A DNA stretch of 21,370 nt, taken from OPU3-GD-OMZ sp001901525. GTDB taxonomy: Bacteria; Pseudomonadota; Gammaproteobacteria; Methylococcales; Methylomonadaceae. Below the pieces are notes generated by a model, which did no database searches, was not told the origin of the DNA, and saw only the letters and a program-made list of their open reading frames with translations. Below, piece by piece: positions 1-7,259 of the stretch (the first letter of the stretch is position 1; each line of letters begins with the position of its first letter). The translations under genes and the position numbers were made by a program. The DNA is taken from contig CAXCEI010000027.1 in assembly GCA_963981505.1 (NCBI GenBank), positions 1 to 21,370 on the forward strand, in the 5' to 3' direction.

Positions 1-154
1 ACTGGATGATTTACTGGAGCGTAAAACACCGGTGCGTGAGCCCCAGGGCTGGGGTAATGATGCGAAGCCGCCAAAAGGAGATGTGAAGGCGGCTAATGAC
101 AAGAATGATCAGGATGTCGAGCCACCTGTTGAGGGGGCTGCTGAGCAGCATTAA
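1..154 (+). CDS. ftsH: FtsH ATP-dependent zinc metalloprotease, C-terminal end only
   Basis: Only the last 50 codons are in the window, read in the frame whose first whole codon is at base 2 and ending in TAA at 152-154. The peptide begins LDDLLERKTPVREPQGW, which matches the region just after the FtsH protease domain (E. coli has IDDLMARRDVRPPAGW). It is followed by a low-complexity polar tail rich in K, D, E and P that ends EGAAEQH. FtsH is an inner-membrane AAA+ zinc protease that degrades misfolded membrane proteins and some soluble regulators. The following genes glmM-tpiA-secG-leuU support the call, because ftsH precedes glmM in many gammaproteobacteria. The catalytic part lies upstream of the window and cannot be judged. 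Confidence 0.87.
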   Translation, partial: LDDLLERKTPVREPQGWGNDAKPPKGDVKAANDKNDQDVEPPVEGAAEQH

Positions 155-173
155 TAAGATAATTTGAACGGTG

Positions 174-208
174 AAAAAAGGGAAAGTCTTGGACTTTCCC
201 TTTTTTTT
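174..208 (+). terminator. Rho-independent terminator after ftsH
   Basis: A perfect 9-bp stem (GGGAAAGTC at 180-188, GACTTTCCC at 192-200) closes a TTG loop and is followed by eight T (201-208). The A-run at 174-179 could extend the stem against the T-run. It lies 20 bases after the ftsH stop, so ftsH and glmM are probably separate transcripts. Confidence 0.93.
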
Positions 209-217
209 ATAAGCCAT

Positions 218-247
218 TTAATAAAGCGCAGGTCAGTGAGTGATAAT
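218..247 (+). promoter_or_regulatory. Candidate sigma70 promoter for glmM
   Basis: TTAATA (218-223, 4 of 6 to the -35 consensus) and GATAAT (242-247, 5 of 6 to the -10 consensus) are separated by 18 bases. They sit between the ftsH terminator and the glmM start, where a promoter is expected. Predicted by eye only. Confidence 0.4.
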
Positions 248-301
248 GATTGTTTTTGGGGAGTTGTTCCGTTAATGGGTGATGCAAAATAAGGATGTTT
301 T

Positions 302-1648
302 ATGGCAAGTAAGAAAAGATATTTTGGTACTGATGGTATTCGTGGCCGAGTTGGTGTAGCACCTATTACGGCAGAATTTATGCTCAAATTAGGATGGGCT
401 ATTGGTAAGGTTTTTTCTGGAGAAGGAAAGAACATGGTTTTGGTGGGTAAGGATACCCGGATATCAGGGTATATGTTTGAATCGGCGCTTGAAGCGGGGT
501 TGACAGCGGCAGGTGTTGATACGCGCTTGATCGGTCCGATGCCAACACCGGCGATTGCGTATTTGACGCGGACATTTAGGGCTCAGGCAGGGATTGTTAT
601 TAGTGCATCTCATAATCCATATTACGATAATGGCATAAAATTATTTTCTACTGAAGGAATTAAATTAAAAGATGATGTTGAGCACAGAATAGAGGCATTT
701 TTAGAAAACCCGATGACAACTGTTGACTCGGCGCAGTTGGGTAAGGCGCGGCGTATCGTTGATGCTGCAGGGCGCTATATCGAATTTTGTAAAGGGACTA
801 TCTCGCCGGGTGTGGATTTTAAAGGGATGCGAATTGTTGTCGATTGTGCGCAGGGTGCAACGTACCATGTTGCACCGCACGTGTTTAGTGAGGTAGGAGC
901 TGAAGTAATGGCTTTAGCCGATGCACCCGATGGTATTAATATCAATGATGAATGCGGTGCCACGGCACCTCAAAACTTAAGCGCCAAAGTTTTAGAGTAT
1001 CGTGCTGATTTTGGTATTGCCTTAGACGGCGATGGTGATCGATTAATTATGGTTGATCATACCGGTGCAGTTGTTGACGGTGATGAGTTATTATTTATCA
1101 TTGCTCGGTCACGGCATGAGCAAAAGCAATTGAAAGGTCCTGTTGTGGGAACGTTAATGACTAATTTGGGTATGGAGCATGCTTTAGCGGGTCTCGGTAT
1201 TGATTTTTTACGGGCTAAGGTGGGTGATCGCTATGTTATGGAGATGCTGTCGGCGCATGGGGGTATGCTAGGGGGTGAAGGTTCGGGGCATATCATTTGT
1301 TTGGATAAAACAACGACGGGAGATGGGATTGTTGCGGCGTTGCAGATTATAGAGGAAATAAAGAGAACCGGGAAAACCTTGCATGAACTTAAGCAGGGAA
1401 TGGAGAAGTATCCACAGACATTGATTAATGTAAAGCTTTCAGGTTCCATTGATCTTAATGTGAATGCAACGATACAAGAAAAGAAGAAAGCGGTAGAGAT
1501 GGAGTTAGGGGGAGATGGGCGCGTTTTATTGCGAACATCTGGAACTGAGCCGTTAGTACGTGTCATGGTGGAAGGTAAAGATGTGAGGGTGGTCAGTGAC
1601 AGTGCGAACGCTTTGGCTAATACGGTTAAAGAGGTGTTATCTGCTTGA
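302..1648 (+). CDS. glmM: Phosphoglucosamine mutase GlmM
   Basis: GlmM converts glucosamine-6-phosphate to glucosamine-1-phosphate in the cytoplasm, on the route to UDP-GlcNAc for peptidoglycan and lipopolysaccharide. The 448-residue protein has the usual family length. It starts with the substrate-binding FGTDGIRG motif (residues 8-15). The phosphoserine loop is at residues 101-107 (SASHNPY), with the phosphorylated serine at 103. The metal loop LDGDGDR spans 241-247, with three aspartates at 242, 244 and 246. GGEGSGH lies near 325 and the C-terminal phosphate-binding RTSGTEP near 412. The ATG at 302 follows AAGGATG and gives the conserved N-terminus. The hexosamine-mutase form is preferred over a general phosphohexomutase because of the motif set and the neighbours ftsH and secG. 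folP, the common upstream partner, is missing. Confidence 0.97.
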   Translation: MASKKRYFGTDGIRGRVGVAPITAEFMLKLGWAIGKVFSGEGKNMVLVGKDTRISGYMFESALEAGLTAAGVDTRLIGPMPTPAIAYLTRTFRAQAGIVISASHNPYYDNGIKLFSTEGIKLKDDVEHRIEAFLENPMTTVDSAQLGKARRIVDAAGRYIEFCKGTISPGVDFKGMRIVVDCAQGATYHVAPHVFSEVGAEVMALADAPDGININDECGATAPQNLSAKVLEYRADFGIALDGDGDRLIMVDHTGAVVDGDELLFIIARSRHEQKQLKGPVVGTLMTNLGMEHALAGLGIDFLRAKVGDRYVMEMLSAHGGMLGGEGSGHIICLDKTTTGDGIVAALQIIEEIKRTGKTLHELKQGMEKYPQTLINVKLSGSIDLNVNATIQEKKKAVEMELGGDGRVLLRTSGTEPLVRVMVEGKDVRVVSDSANALANTVKEVLSA

Positions 1649-1701
1649 TTTGATATATAATAACAGTTAAACTGCACCGTTTAGTTTTTGGATGGGTGAA
1701 A

Positions 1702-2451
1702 ATGCGTAAAGCTCTTGTTGTTGGAAATTGGAAAATGAATGGGGTTCGTTCGGATGCGGCGGATTTAGTAGCCGCTATACAGGCGGATTTTGAAGACAAT
1801 GGTGCTGAGATAGCTATTTGTGTGCCATCAGTTTACTTTAGCGAAGTAGGGCAGTTGTTGGCTGATAGCCCTATTGTGTTAGGTGCTCAGAATGTAGCCG
1901 AGCATGAATCCGGAGCTTATACCGGTGAAATATCAGCTAAGATGCTCAATGATTTTGATTGCCGTTTTGCTATTGTTGGGCACTCAGAAAGAAGAAGTTA
2001 TTATAACGACTCTAACGAGTCAGTTGCTCGTCGCTATAGCCAATCACTTTCAGAAGGTATTACGCCTATTTTATGTGTGGGTGAGACGCTGGAAGAAAGA
2101 GAAAGTAACGAAACATTTAGTGTTATTGATCAACAGTTGGATGCGGTTATTGATTTGGCAGGTATTGAGACGTTTGCAAAAGCAGTGATTGCCTATGAAC
2201 CCGTTTGGGCGATTGGAACTGGAAAAGTGGCAACAGATGATCAAGCGCAAGAAGTTCATGCGTATATTCGCAATAAGTTAGCTCAGTTAGATGCTGGTAT
2301 TGCTGAAAATATGCAAATTTTATACGGTGGTAGTGTGAAGCCAGATAATGCAGTTGCGTTATTTGCAATGCCTGATATTGATGGCGGCCTTATTGGCGGC
2401 GCCTCACTTGACGGCAAGGCCTTCCTATCGATTTATCAATCAACAAAATAA
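1702..2451 (+). CDS. tpiA: Triosephosphate isomerase TpiA
   Basis: TpiA interconverts dihydroxyacetone phosphate and glyceraldehyde-3-phosphate in glycolysis and gluconeogenesis. From the ATG at 1702 the protein has 249 residues, typical for the family. The active-site lysine is K11 in GNWKMNG, the electrophilic histidine is H94 in VGHSER, and the catalytic glutamate is E166 in AYEPVWAIGTGK. The phosphate-binding YGGSVKPDN and GGLIGGASL loops are near the C-terminus. The frame extends two codons upstream to a GTG at 1696, but the ATG gives the normal MRKALVVGNWK start and better spacing from the GGATGGG at 1690-1696. The gene lies 53 bases after glmM and 20 before secG, so it is probably in the same transcript. 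Confidence 0.97.
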   Translation: MRKALVVGNWKMNGVRSDAADLVAAIQADFEDNGAEIAICVPSVYFSEVGQLLADSPIVLGAQNVAEHESGAYTGEISAKMLNDFDCRFAIVGHSERRSYYNDSNESVARRYSQSLSEGITPILCVGETLEERESNETFSVIDQQLDAVIDLAGIETFAKAVIAYEPVWAIGTGKVATDDQAQEVHAYIRNKLAQLDAGIAENMQILYGGSVKPDNAVALFAMPDIDGGLIGGASLDGKAFLSIYQSTK

Positions 2452-2471
2452 TTTAGAAAGATTACCTTCCT

Positions 2472-2939
2472 ATGGATCAGATATTAATTATTACCCATGT
2501 AGTCATCAGTTTGATGATTATTGTTCTGGTGATGTTGCAGCAAGGCAAGGGAGCTGATGCTGGAGCTGCTTTTGGCGGTGGCGGTGGCGGTGCTTCTGGC
2601 TCATTGTTCGGGGCCAGCGGAGCAACATCCTTTTTATCAAGAACGACGGCTATTTGTGCTGTTGTCTTTTTTTCTACCAGTTTAGCATTAGCTTTTTTAA
2701 GTGGTTATAAAGGCGAAGTAACCGATCTTATGGATGATATTACCATCTCCAGTGAAGAATCGGAAAGCTTGGAGTCTGCTACAGAGTCGGACGTTTCTGC
2801 GGATATGCCGGCTATTATCCCGGATGATATGCCTTTTGTTTTGGATTCGGAAGTTGATGGTGAGGATTCACAAGCAACGAGTGTTGAATCTGACAATAGT
2901 GGCGGTGCAACAGATGACCTACCGGTTGAAGTTAATTAG
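2472..2939 (+). CDS. secG: Protein-export membrane protein SecG with a long acidic tail
   Basis: SecG is the small non-essential subunit of the SecYEG translocon in the inner membrane. Two hydrophobic helices (about residues 4-22 and 55-77) flank the family loop MLQQGKGADAGAAFGGG at 21-37, which runs into a Gly/Ser/Ala-rich stretch (SGSLFGASGATSFLSRTT). The protein has 155 residues against about 110 in E. coli. The extra length is a C-terminal tail from about residue 81 to 155 with 23 Asp/Glu and no Lys or Arg. If the topology matches E. coli SecG, this tail faces the periplasm. The ribosome-binding site is weak (AGAAAG about 12 bases upstream). Its place between tpiA and tRNA-Leu is the classic one. 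Confidence 0.95.
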   Translation: MDQILIITHVVISLMIIVLVMLQQGKGADAGAAFGGGGGGASGSLFGASGATSFLSRTTAICAVVFFSTSLALAFLSGYKGEVTDLMDDITISSEESESLESATESDVSADMPAIIPDDMPFVLDSEVDGEDSQATSVESDNSGGATDDLPVEVN

Positions 2940-2990
2940 GATCGGTTGCATCGGTTAGTCAAGTTGTTTAGCTAAGCCTAGTTTACTTAA

Positions 2991-3075
2991 GCCCGGGTGG
3001 TGGAATTGGTAGACACGCTATCTTGAGGGGGTAGTGGCGTAAGTCGTGCCGGTTCAAGTCCGGCCTCGGGCACCA
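2991..3075 (+). tRNA. leuU: tRNA-Leu (anticodon GAG)
   Basis: A class II tRNA with a long variable arm and an encoded CCA (3073-3075). The acceptor stem pairs 2991-2997 with 3065-3071, with one G-U pair. The D-loop carries the Leu-type TGGTGGAATTGGTAGACACG pattern. The anticodon stem CTATC/GGTAG encloses the loop TTGAGGG, so the anticodon at 3025-3027 is GAG, reading CUC and CUU. The T-arm is CCGG-TTCAAGT-CCGG. E. coli also has leuU directly after secG, which supports the symbol. Confidence 0.97.
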
Positions 3076-3087
3076 TTTATAAATAGG

Positions 3088-3122
3088 AATTCCGGATTAT
3101 CACAAGGATCCGGAATTTTTTT
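3088..3122 (+). terminator. Rho-independent terminator after tRNA-Leu
   Basis: A perfect 10-bp stem (AATTCCGGAT at 3088-3097, ATCCGGAATT at 3108-3117) encloses a 10-base loop and is followed by five T. It starts 12 bases after the tRNA CCA end and separates the glmM-tpiA-secG-leuU unit from the suf operon. Confidence 0.9.
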
Positions 3123-3128
3123 AATCCA

Positions 3129-3153
3129 ATATAGGACTAATATAGTCCAGTAT
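3129..3153 (+). promoter_or_regulatory. IscR type 1-like operator in front of the suf operon
   Basis: The core is an exact inverted repeat, GGACTA-ATA-TAGTCC (3134-3148), flanked by AATA (3128-3131) and TATT (3151-3154), so symmetry extends over 27 bases. It matches the published type 1 IscR motif at its key positions: ATA at 3129-3131, GACT at 3135-3138, a five-base A/T centre, AGTC at 3144-3147 and TAT at 3151-3153. By my count 21 of 25 positions agree. It ends 13 bases before the regulator ATG. A -10-like TATAGT (3141-3146) lies inside it, which suggests repression, probably autoregulation. No good -35 box is visible. Confidence 0.75.
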
Positions 3154-3166
3154 TAATGAGGTCAGT

Positions 3167-3619
3167 ATGCTGCGATTGAGTAAATTAACTGATTATGCCA
3201 CGGTGCTGTTGACGTATATGGCTAAAACAAATGGCCAGTTACACACCGCGATGGAATTGTCAGAAGTGACGGCTATTCATTTGCCAACAGTGAGTAAGGT
3301 TTTGAAAGTGTTGTCAAAAGAGGGATTGGTCTATGCCATAAGAGGCTCTAAAGGGGGTTATCAATTAGCGCAAGCGCCTGAGAGTATAACGGTGGCAAGG
3401 GTTATTAGTGCGTTGGAAGGGCCCGTGGCAATTACCCAGTGCAGTTCACAAACACATCATTGTGAGCAAGCCCTTGCTTGTGAGATTAAAGGTAATTGGG
3501 GTGTTATTAATCGAGCGATCGTTGATGTTTTAGAGTCTATTACATTAGCTGACATGATGGTTTCTCAAAGGCATAGTCCAAAAGAAATTCAAGTTTCAAT
3601 GCAAGGTTTAAACTGTTAG
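3167..3619 (+). CDS. Rrf2/IscR-family Fe-S regulator of the SUF operon
   Basis: This 150-residue protein has the Rrf2 layout: an N-terminal winged helix (MLRLSKLTDYATVLL, recognition helix near LPTVSKVLKVLSKEGLV, wing RGSKGGYQLA) and then a cysteine segment. Cysteines at 92, 99 and 105 match the IscR cluster ligands C92, C98 and C104, with one extra residue between the first two. It probably binds a [2Fe-2S] cluster and senses cluster supply. It fits the gammaproteobacterial 'SUF system regulator' subfamily, close to IscR. SufR of cyanobacteria belongs to a different family, so I give no symbol. The start is supported by GAGG six bases upstream. sufB follows 14 bases after the stop, and the palindrome at 3129-3153 is its likely target. 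Confidence 0.88.
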   Translation: MLRLSKLTDYATVLLTYMAKTNGQLHTAMELSEVTAIHLPTVSKVLKVLSKEGLVYAIRGSKGGYQLAQAPESITVARVISALEGPVAITQCSSQTHHCEQALACEIKGNWGVINRAIVDVLESITLADMMVSQRHSPKEIQVSMQGLNC

Positions 3620-3633
3620 CGGTGGAGAGATAA

Positions 3634-5079
3634 ATGTCGTCAAGTACAAAAGAAATAGAACAATTAATTGGTAAGGAATATGACAAGGGTTTTGTAACCA
3701 ACTTGGAGTCAGATACTTTCTTGCCGGGCTTAGACGAGGATGTTATCAAGGCCTTATCGGCTAAAAAAAATGAACCTTCTTTTATGTTGGAATGGCGTTT
3801 AAAGGCTTACCGGCATTGGTTGACTATGACGCCGCCGGAATGGGCATTTGTTAACATTGACCCGATAGATTATCAACAGATAAGTTATTATTCGGCACCT
3901 AAGCAGAAAGATAAATTAAAAAGTCTTGATGAGGTTGATCCCGAGTTATTAGATACCTATAAAAAATTGGGTATACCGTTAGAGGAACAAGAGCGGCTTG
4001 CCGGCGTGGCTGTTGATGCGGTTTTTGATAGTGTTTCGGTTGCGACAACGTTTAAGGGAAAACTAAAAGAAGTGGGTGTTATTTTTTGCCCGATATCTGA
4101 GGCAATTCAAGAATATCCTGAATTAATAAAACAATACTTAGGCTCGGTGGTTCCACAACAAGATAATTTTTATGCCGCCTTGAATTCAGCCGTTTTTACG
4201 GATGGCTCATTTGTCTATATTCCTAAAGGTGTCCGCTGTCCGATGGAATTATCCACTTATTTCAGGATTAATGCTGCTAATACGGGGCAGTTCGAACGAA
4301 CATTGATTATTGCTGACGAGAGTAGTCATGTTAGTTATCTTGAGGGTTGTACGGCACCGATGCGCGATGAGAACCAGTTACATGCGGCAGTTGTTGAATT
4401 GGTTGCTTTGGATAATGCACAAATAAAATATTCAACAGTACAGAATTGGTATCCCGGTGATAAAGAAGGTAAAGGGGGTATTTATAACTTTGTAACCAAG
4501 CGGGCAGATTGTCGAGGGGAAAATTCAAAAGTGTCGTGGACGCAAGTTGAAACGGGCTCTGCGATCACCTGGAAGTATCCCAGTTGTATTTTAACGGGCG
4601 ATAATTCGGTGGGTGAATTTTATTCGGTGGCATTAACAAATAATTATCAACAAGCCGATACCGGTACAAAAATGATACACGTGGGTAAAAACACCCGGAG
4701 TACGATTATTTCAAAAGGTATTTCAGCCGGTAAGGCGCAGAATTCATATCGGGGGTTGGTAAAGGTATTGAAAAGCGCAGAGAATGCTCGAAATTATACC
4801 CAGTGTGACTCACTGTTGGTGGGTGATCGTTGCGGGGCGCATACATTTCCTTATGTGGAGGTTAAACAACCTTCGGCACAGGTAGAGCACGAGGCGACGA
4901 CTTCAAAGATTAGTGAAGATCAGTTGTTCTTTTGTCAGCAGCGCGGGATGTCTCAAGAAGATGCAGTTTCAATGATTGTGAATGGTTTCTGTAAAGAAGT
5001 TTTTAAGGAATTACCGATGGAGTTCGCAGTAGAAGCACAAGCGCTTTTAGGGATTAGTCTTGAAGGCTCGGTAGGTTAG
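3634..5079 (+). CDS. sufB: Fe-S cluster assembly scaffold subunit SufB
   Basis: SufB is the scaffold core of the cytoplasmic SufBC2D complex, where nascent Fe-S clusters are built. The 481-residue protein is close to the E. coli length (495). Conserved stretches include GVRCPMELSTYFRIN (199-213), YLEGCTAPMRDENQLHAAVVELV (235 on) and MIVNGFCKEVF near the C-terminus. C391 in TQCDSLL and E420 in VEHEATT align with E. coli C405 and E434, both implicated in cluster assembly at the SufB-SufD interface. The ATG has a good GGAGAGA site. It is the first structural gene of the operon. A 102-base gap with a hairpin separates it from sufC. Confidence 0.97.
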   Translation: MSSSTKEIEQLIGKEYDKGFVTNLESDTFLPGLDEDVIKALSAKKNEPSFMLEWRLKAYRHWLTMTPPEWAFVNIDPIDYQQISYYSAPKQKDKLKSLDEVDPELLDTYKKLGIPLEEQERLAGVAVDAVFDSVSVATTFKGKLKEVGVIFCPISEAIQEYPELIKQYLGSVVPQQDNFYAALNSAVFTDGSFVYIPKGVRCPMELSTYFRINAANTGQFERTLIIADESSHVSYLEGCTAPMRDENQLHAAVVELVALDNAQIKYSTVQNWYPGDKEGKGGIYNFVTKRADCRGENSKVSWTQVETGSAITWKYPSCILTGDNSVGEFYSVALTNNYQQADTGTKMIHVGKNTRSTIISKGISAGKAQNSYRGLVKVLKSAENARNYTQCDSLLVGDRCGAHTFPYVEVKQPSAQVEHEATTSKISEDQLFFCQQRGMSQEDAVSMIVNGFCKEVFKELPMEFAVEAQALLGISLEGSVG

Positions 5080-5093
5080 CAACAGGTTTTAAT

Positions 5094-5119
5094 AAACGCC
5101 CTTTTTGATGGGCGGTTTT
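5094..5119 (+). other. Hairpin between sufB and sufC
   Basis: AAACGCCC (5094-5101) pairs with GGGCG-G-TTT (5110-5118), with one bulged G and an 8-base loop, followed by only a short T-run. The U-tract is too short for an efficient terminator. It may be a partial attenuator or an RNA-stability or processing element that sets SufB output against SufCDS. It is the only sizeable gap before sufS. Confidence 0.45.
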
Positions 5120-5181
5120 AAAAATGCCAATAAATTAGTTGGTTAAAAATTAATTTAGTTAAATACGATAAAGGTAATTAT

Positions 5182-5928
5182 ATGCTCAGTATAAAAGATC
5201 TACAGGTTAATGTTGGAGATAAACCTATTTTGAAGGGTATTAGTCTTGAAATTAAACCCGGTGAGGTTCATGCCATTATGGGGCCTAATGGATCTGGGAA
5301 AAGTACCTTGTCGCATGTTTTAGCAGGTAAAGAGGGTTATACGATTACCGGTGGGAGTATTGCAATAGAAGGGCAAGATTTAGCAGAGATGGCTCCTGAA
5401 CTAAGAGCAAGAGAAGGATTGTTTTTGGCATTCCAGTACCCGGTTGAAATACCCGGCGTTAGTAATATTTATTTATTAAAGGCAGCGTTAAATGCTATTC
5501 GTAAGCATCGGGGGCTGAGTGAAGTCGATGCGTTGGATTTTTTAACACGGGTAAAAGAAAAGATTAGATTGCTGGGTATGGATGAGAAATTTTTGTACCG
5601 GGCCGTTAACCAAGGTTTTTCTGGTGGCGAGAAAAAGCGCAATGAAATTCTTCAGATGGCAGTGATGGAGCCGAAGATGTGTATTCTCGATGAAACCGAT
5701 TCCGGGCTTGATATTGATGCCTTGCAAATAGTGGCGGCGGGGGTGAATTCCCTGCGATCTGAAAATCGGTCATTTTTAATGATTACCCATTATCAACGAT
5801 TATTGGATTATATAACACCGGATGTGGTTCATGTGTTAGCCGATGGGCGAATTGTTAAGACCGGCGGGCCCGAACTGGCATTAGAGTTAGAGCAAAAAGG
5901 ATATGGCTGGATTGGGCAGGTAGCGTAA
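5182..5928 (+). CDS. sufC: Fe-S assembly ATPase SufC
   Basis: SufC is an ABC-type soluble ATPase that binds SufB and SufD and drives the structural change needed for cluster assembly. In its 248 residues the Walker A motif is at 34-41 (GPNGSGKS), the signature FSGGEKKR at 146-153, the Walker B region CILDETDSGLD at 167-177, and the switch histidine in ITHYQRLLDY. The FQYPVEIPGVS segment (84-94) is typical of SufC rather than of transporter ATPases. There is no membrane part. AAGG lies 8 bases before the ATG. The stop overlaps the sufD start by one base (TAATG), indicating translational coupling. Confidence 0.97.
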   Translation: MLSIKDLQVNVGDKPILKGISLEIKPGEVHAIMGPNGSGKSTLSHVLAGKEGYTITGGSIAIEGQDLAEMAPELRAREGLFLAFQYPVEIPGVSNIYLLKAALNAIRKHRGLSEVDALDFLTRVKEKIRLLGMDEKFLYRAVNQGFSGGEKKRNEILQMAVMEPKMCILDETDSGLDIDALQIVAAGVNSLRSENRSFLMITHYQRLLDYITPDVVHVLADGRIVKTGGPELALELEQKGYGWIGQVA

Positions 5929-7259
5929 TGGCGATTACGGCAGGGTCATTGGAAAAATATGTCGAAGAGTATCCTGAGATTCAATCGACATTGCCGGGTC
6001 AGGGACTGGCTTGGTTAGAACAGCTTCGTCAGCAGAGTTGGGTACAGTTTTCAACGCACGGTTTTCCAACGATACAAGAAGAGGACTGGCGTTATACTAA
6101 TGTAACCCCTCTAATAAAAAAATCATTCCAGTCAGCTGTCGCTAAAACAGTTGCCACGTCAGCGCCCGAAGCGCTAGCTAGCTACCTGATACCTGATTGT
6201 TGGCAGGTGGTCATTGTCGATGGTCATTTTTCTAAAACATTATCACAGTTAGAAGGCTTACCTGAAGACATAACCGTCATGGCTTTATCTGATGCGTTAA
6301 CGGAGTGTCCGGAAAAAGTTGCAAGCTACTTAGGGAAGGCGGTTGAAAAAGAGGGCCATGGTTTTATTCATTACAATACCGCTTGGTTTTCTGAGGGTTT
6401 GTTTGTGTCGATTGCTCAGAATGTAAAAATGAAGCAACCGTTGCAACTTATTCATATCGTTAGCCAGGAAAATGTTGCTACCGCTACCCGGAATATTATT
6501 ATTGCAGAAGCGGGTGCTGAAGGGGTGGTGATTGAAAGCTATTTTGGTAATCAGGACCAGGCCTATTTAACATCTTCAATAAGCGAAGTTTTTGTAGCAG
6601 AAAATGCACATTTAACGCTTTACAAATTGCAGAATGAAGCCAGTAAGGCTTTGCATTTTAGCGGCATCTACAGTCAACAGGATAGGCAGTCAACTTTTAA
6701 TTATTTAGATTTTTCTTTTGGTGCTTTGATTGCGCGTAATGAACTTCATACCTCTTTAGGTTTTGCCTCGTCGTGTGACCTGAATGGCTTGTTTGTTGCT
6801 GGTGGTCGTCAGCATATTGATAATCATACCTGGATAAAACATCAGCAAGCACACGGTTCAAGTCGTGAGTTGTTCAAGGGTATTCTGGATGGTCGGGCTC
6901 GAGGGGTATTTCAGGGCTGTGTTGAGGTGTTTGAAGGTGCACAAAAAATTGATTCGGAAATGCACAACCATAACTTATTGTTATCGGATAATGCTGAGAT
7001 TGATACCAAACCGCAGTTAATCATTTATGCAGATGACGTGAAATGTGCGCATGGCGTGACTGTGGGGCAATTAGAAGACGCATCTATTTTTTATTTACAG
7101 TCACGTTCTGTTTCAGAAGAGGATGCTCGAGATATGCTGACCTTTGCTTTTGCAAATGAAATGGTCGATAAGATTAAAGTTAGTAGCTTTAAAAAATATA
7201 TTTTGGCGTTGTTGCTGCAAAAGTTTCCACAAGGTAGCATTGAGCAGGAATGGTTATGA
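5928..7259 (+). CDS. sufD: Fe-S cluster assembly protein SufD
   Basis: SufD is the SufB paralogue in the SufBC2D scaffold and is linked to iron acquisition during assembly. The 443-residue protein has the N-terminal QEEDWRYTNVTPL motif (50-62) and a beta-helix core. Near the end it has IDTKPQLIIYADDVKCAHGVTVGQL, in which C373 and H375 match E. coli C358 and H360 at the SufB-SufD interface. The start overlaps the sufC stop by one base and the end overlaps sufS by four. The pairwise coupling suggests tightly matched synthesis of SufC, SufD and SufS. Confidence 0.96.
   Translation: MAITAGSLEKYVEEYPEIQSTLPGQGLAWLEQLRQQSWVQFSTHGFPTIQEEDWRYTNVTPLIKKSFQSAVAKTVATSAPEALASYLIPDCWQVVIVDGHFSKTLSQLEGLPEDITVMALSDALTECPEKVASYLGKAVEKEGHGFIHYNTAWFSEGLFVSIAQNVKMKQPLQLIHIVSQENVATATRNIIIAEAGAEGVVIESYFGNQDQAYLTSSISEVFVAENAHLTLYKLQNEASKALHFSGIYSQQDRQSTFNYLDFSFGALIARNELHTSLGFASSCDLNGLFVAGGRQHIDNHTWIKHQQAHGSSRELFKGILDGRARGVFQGCVEVFEGAQKIDSEMHNHNLLLSDNAEIDTKPQLIIYADDVKCAHGVTVGQLEDASIFYLQSRSVSEEDARDMLTFAFANEMVDKIKVSSFKKYILALLLQKFPQGSIEQEWL

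Noticed and set aside
775..963. Minus-strand and other-frame open stretches inside glmM, tpiA, sufB, lysS and bio genes
   Set aside because: They lie inside strongly supported genes, have no family motifs or ribosome-binding sites, and are shadows of the real coding frame.
1656..1661. Perfect TATAAT before tpiA as an internal promoter
   Set aside because: No recognisable -35 box or extended -10 at proper spacing; the area is simply AT-rich.
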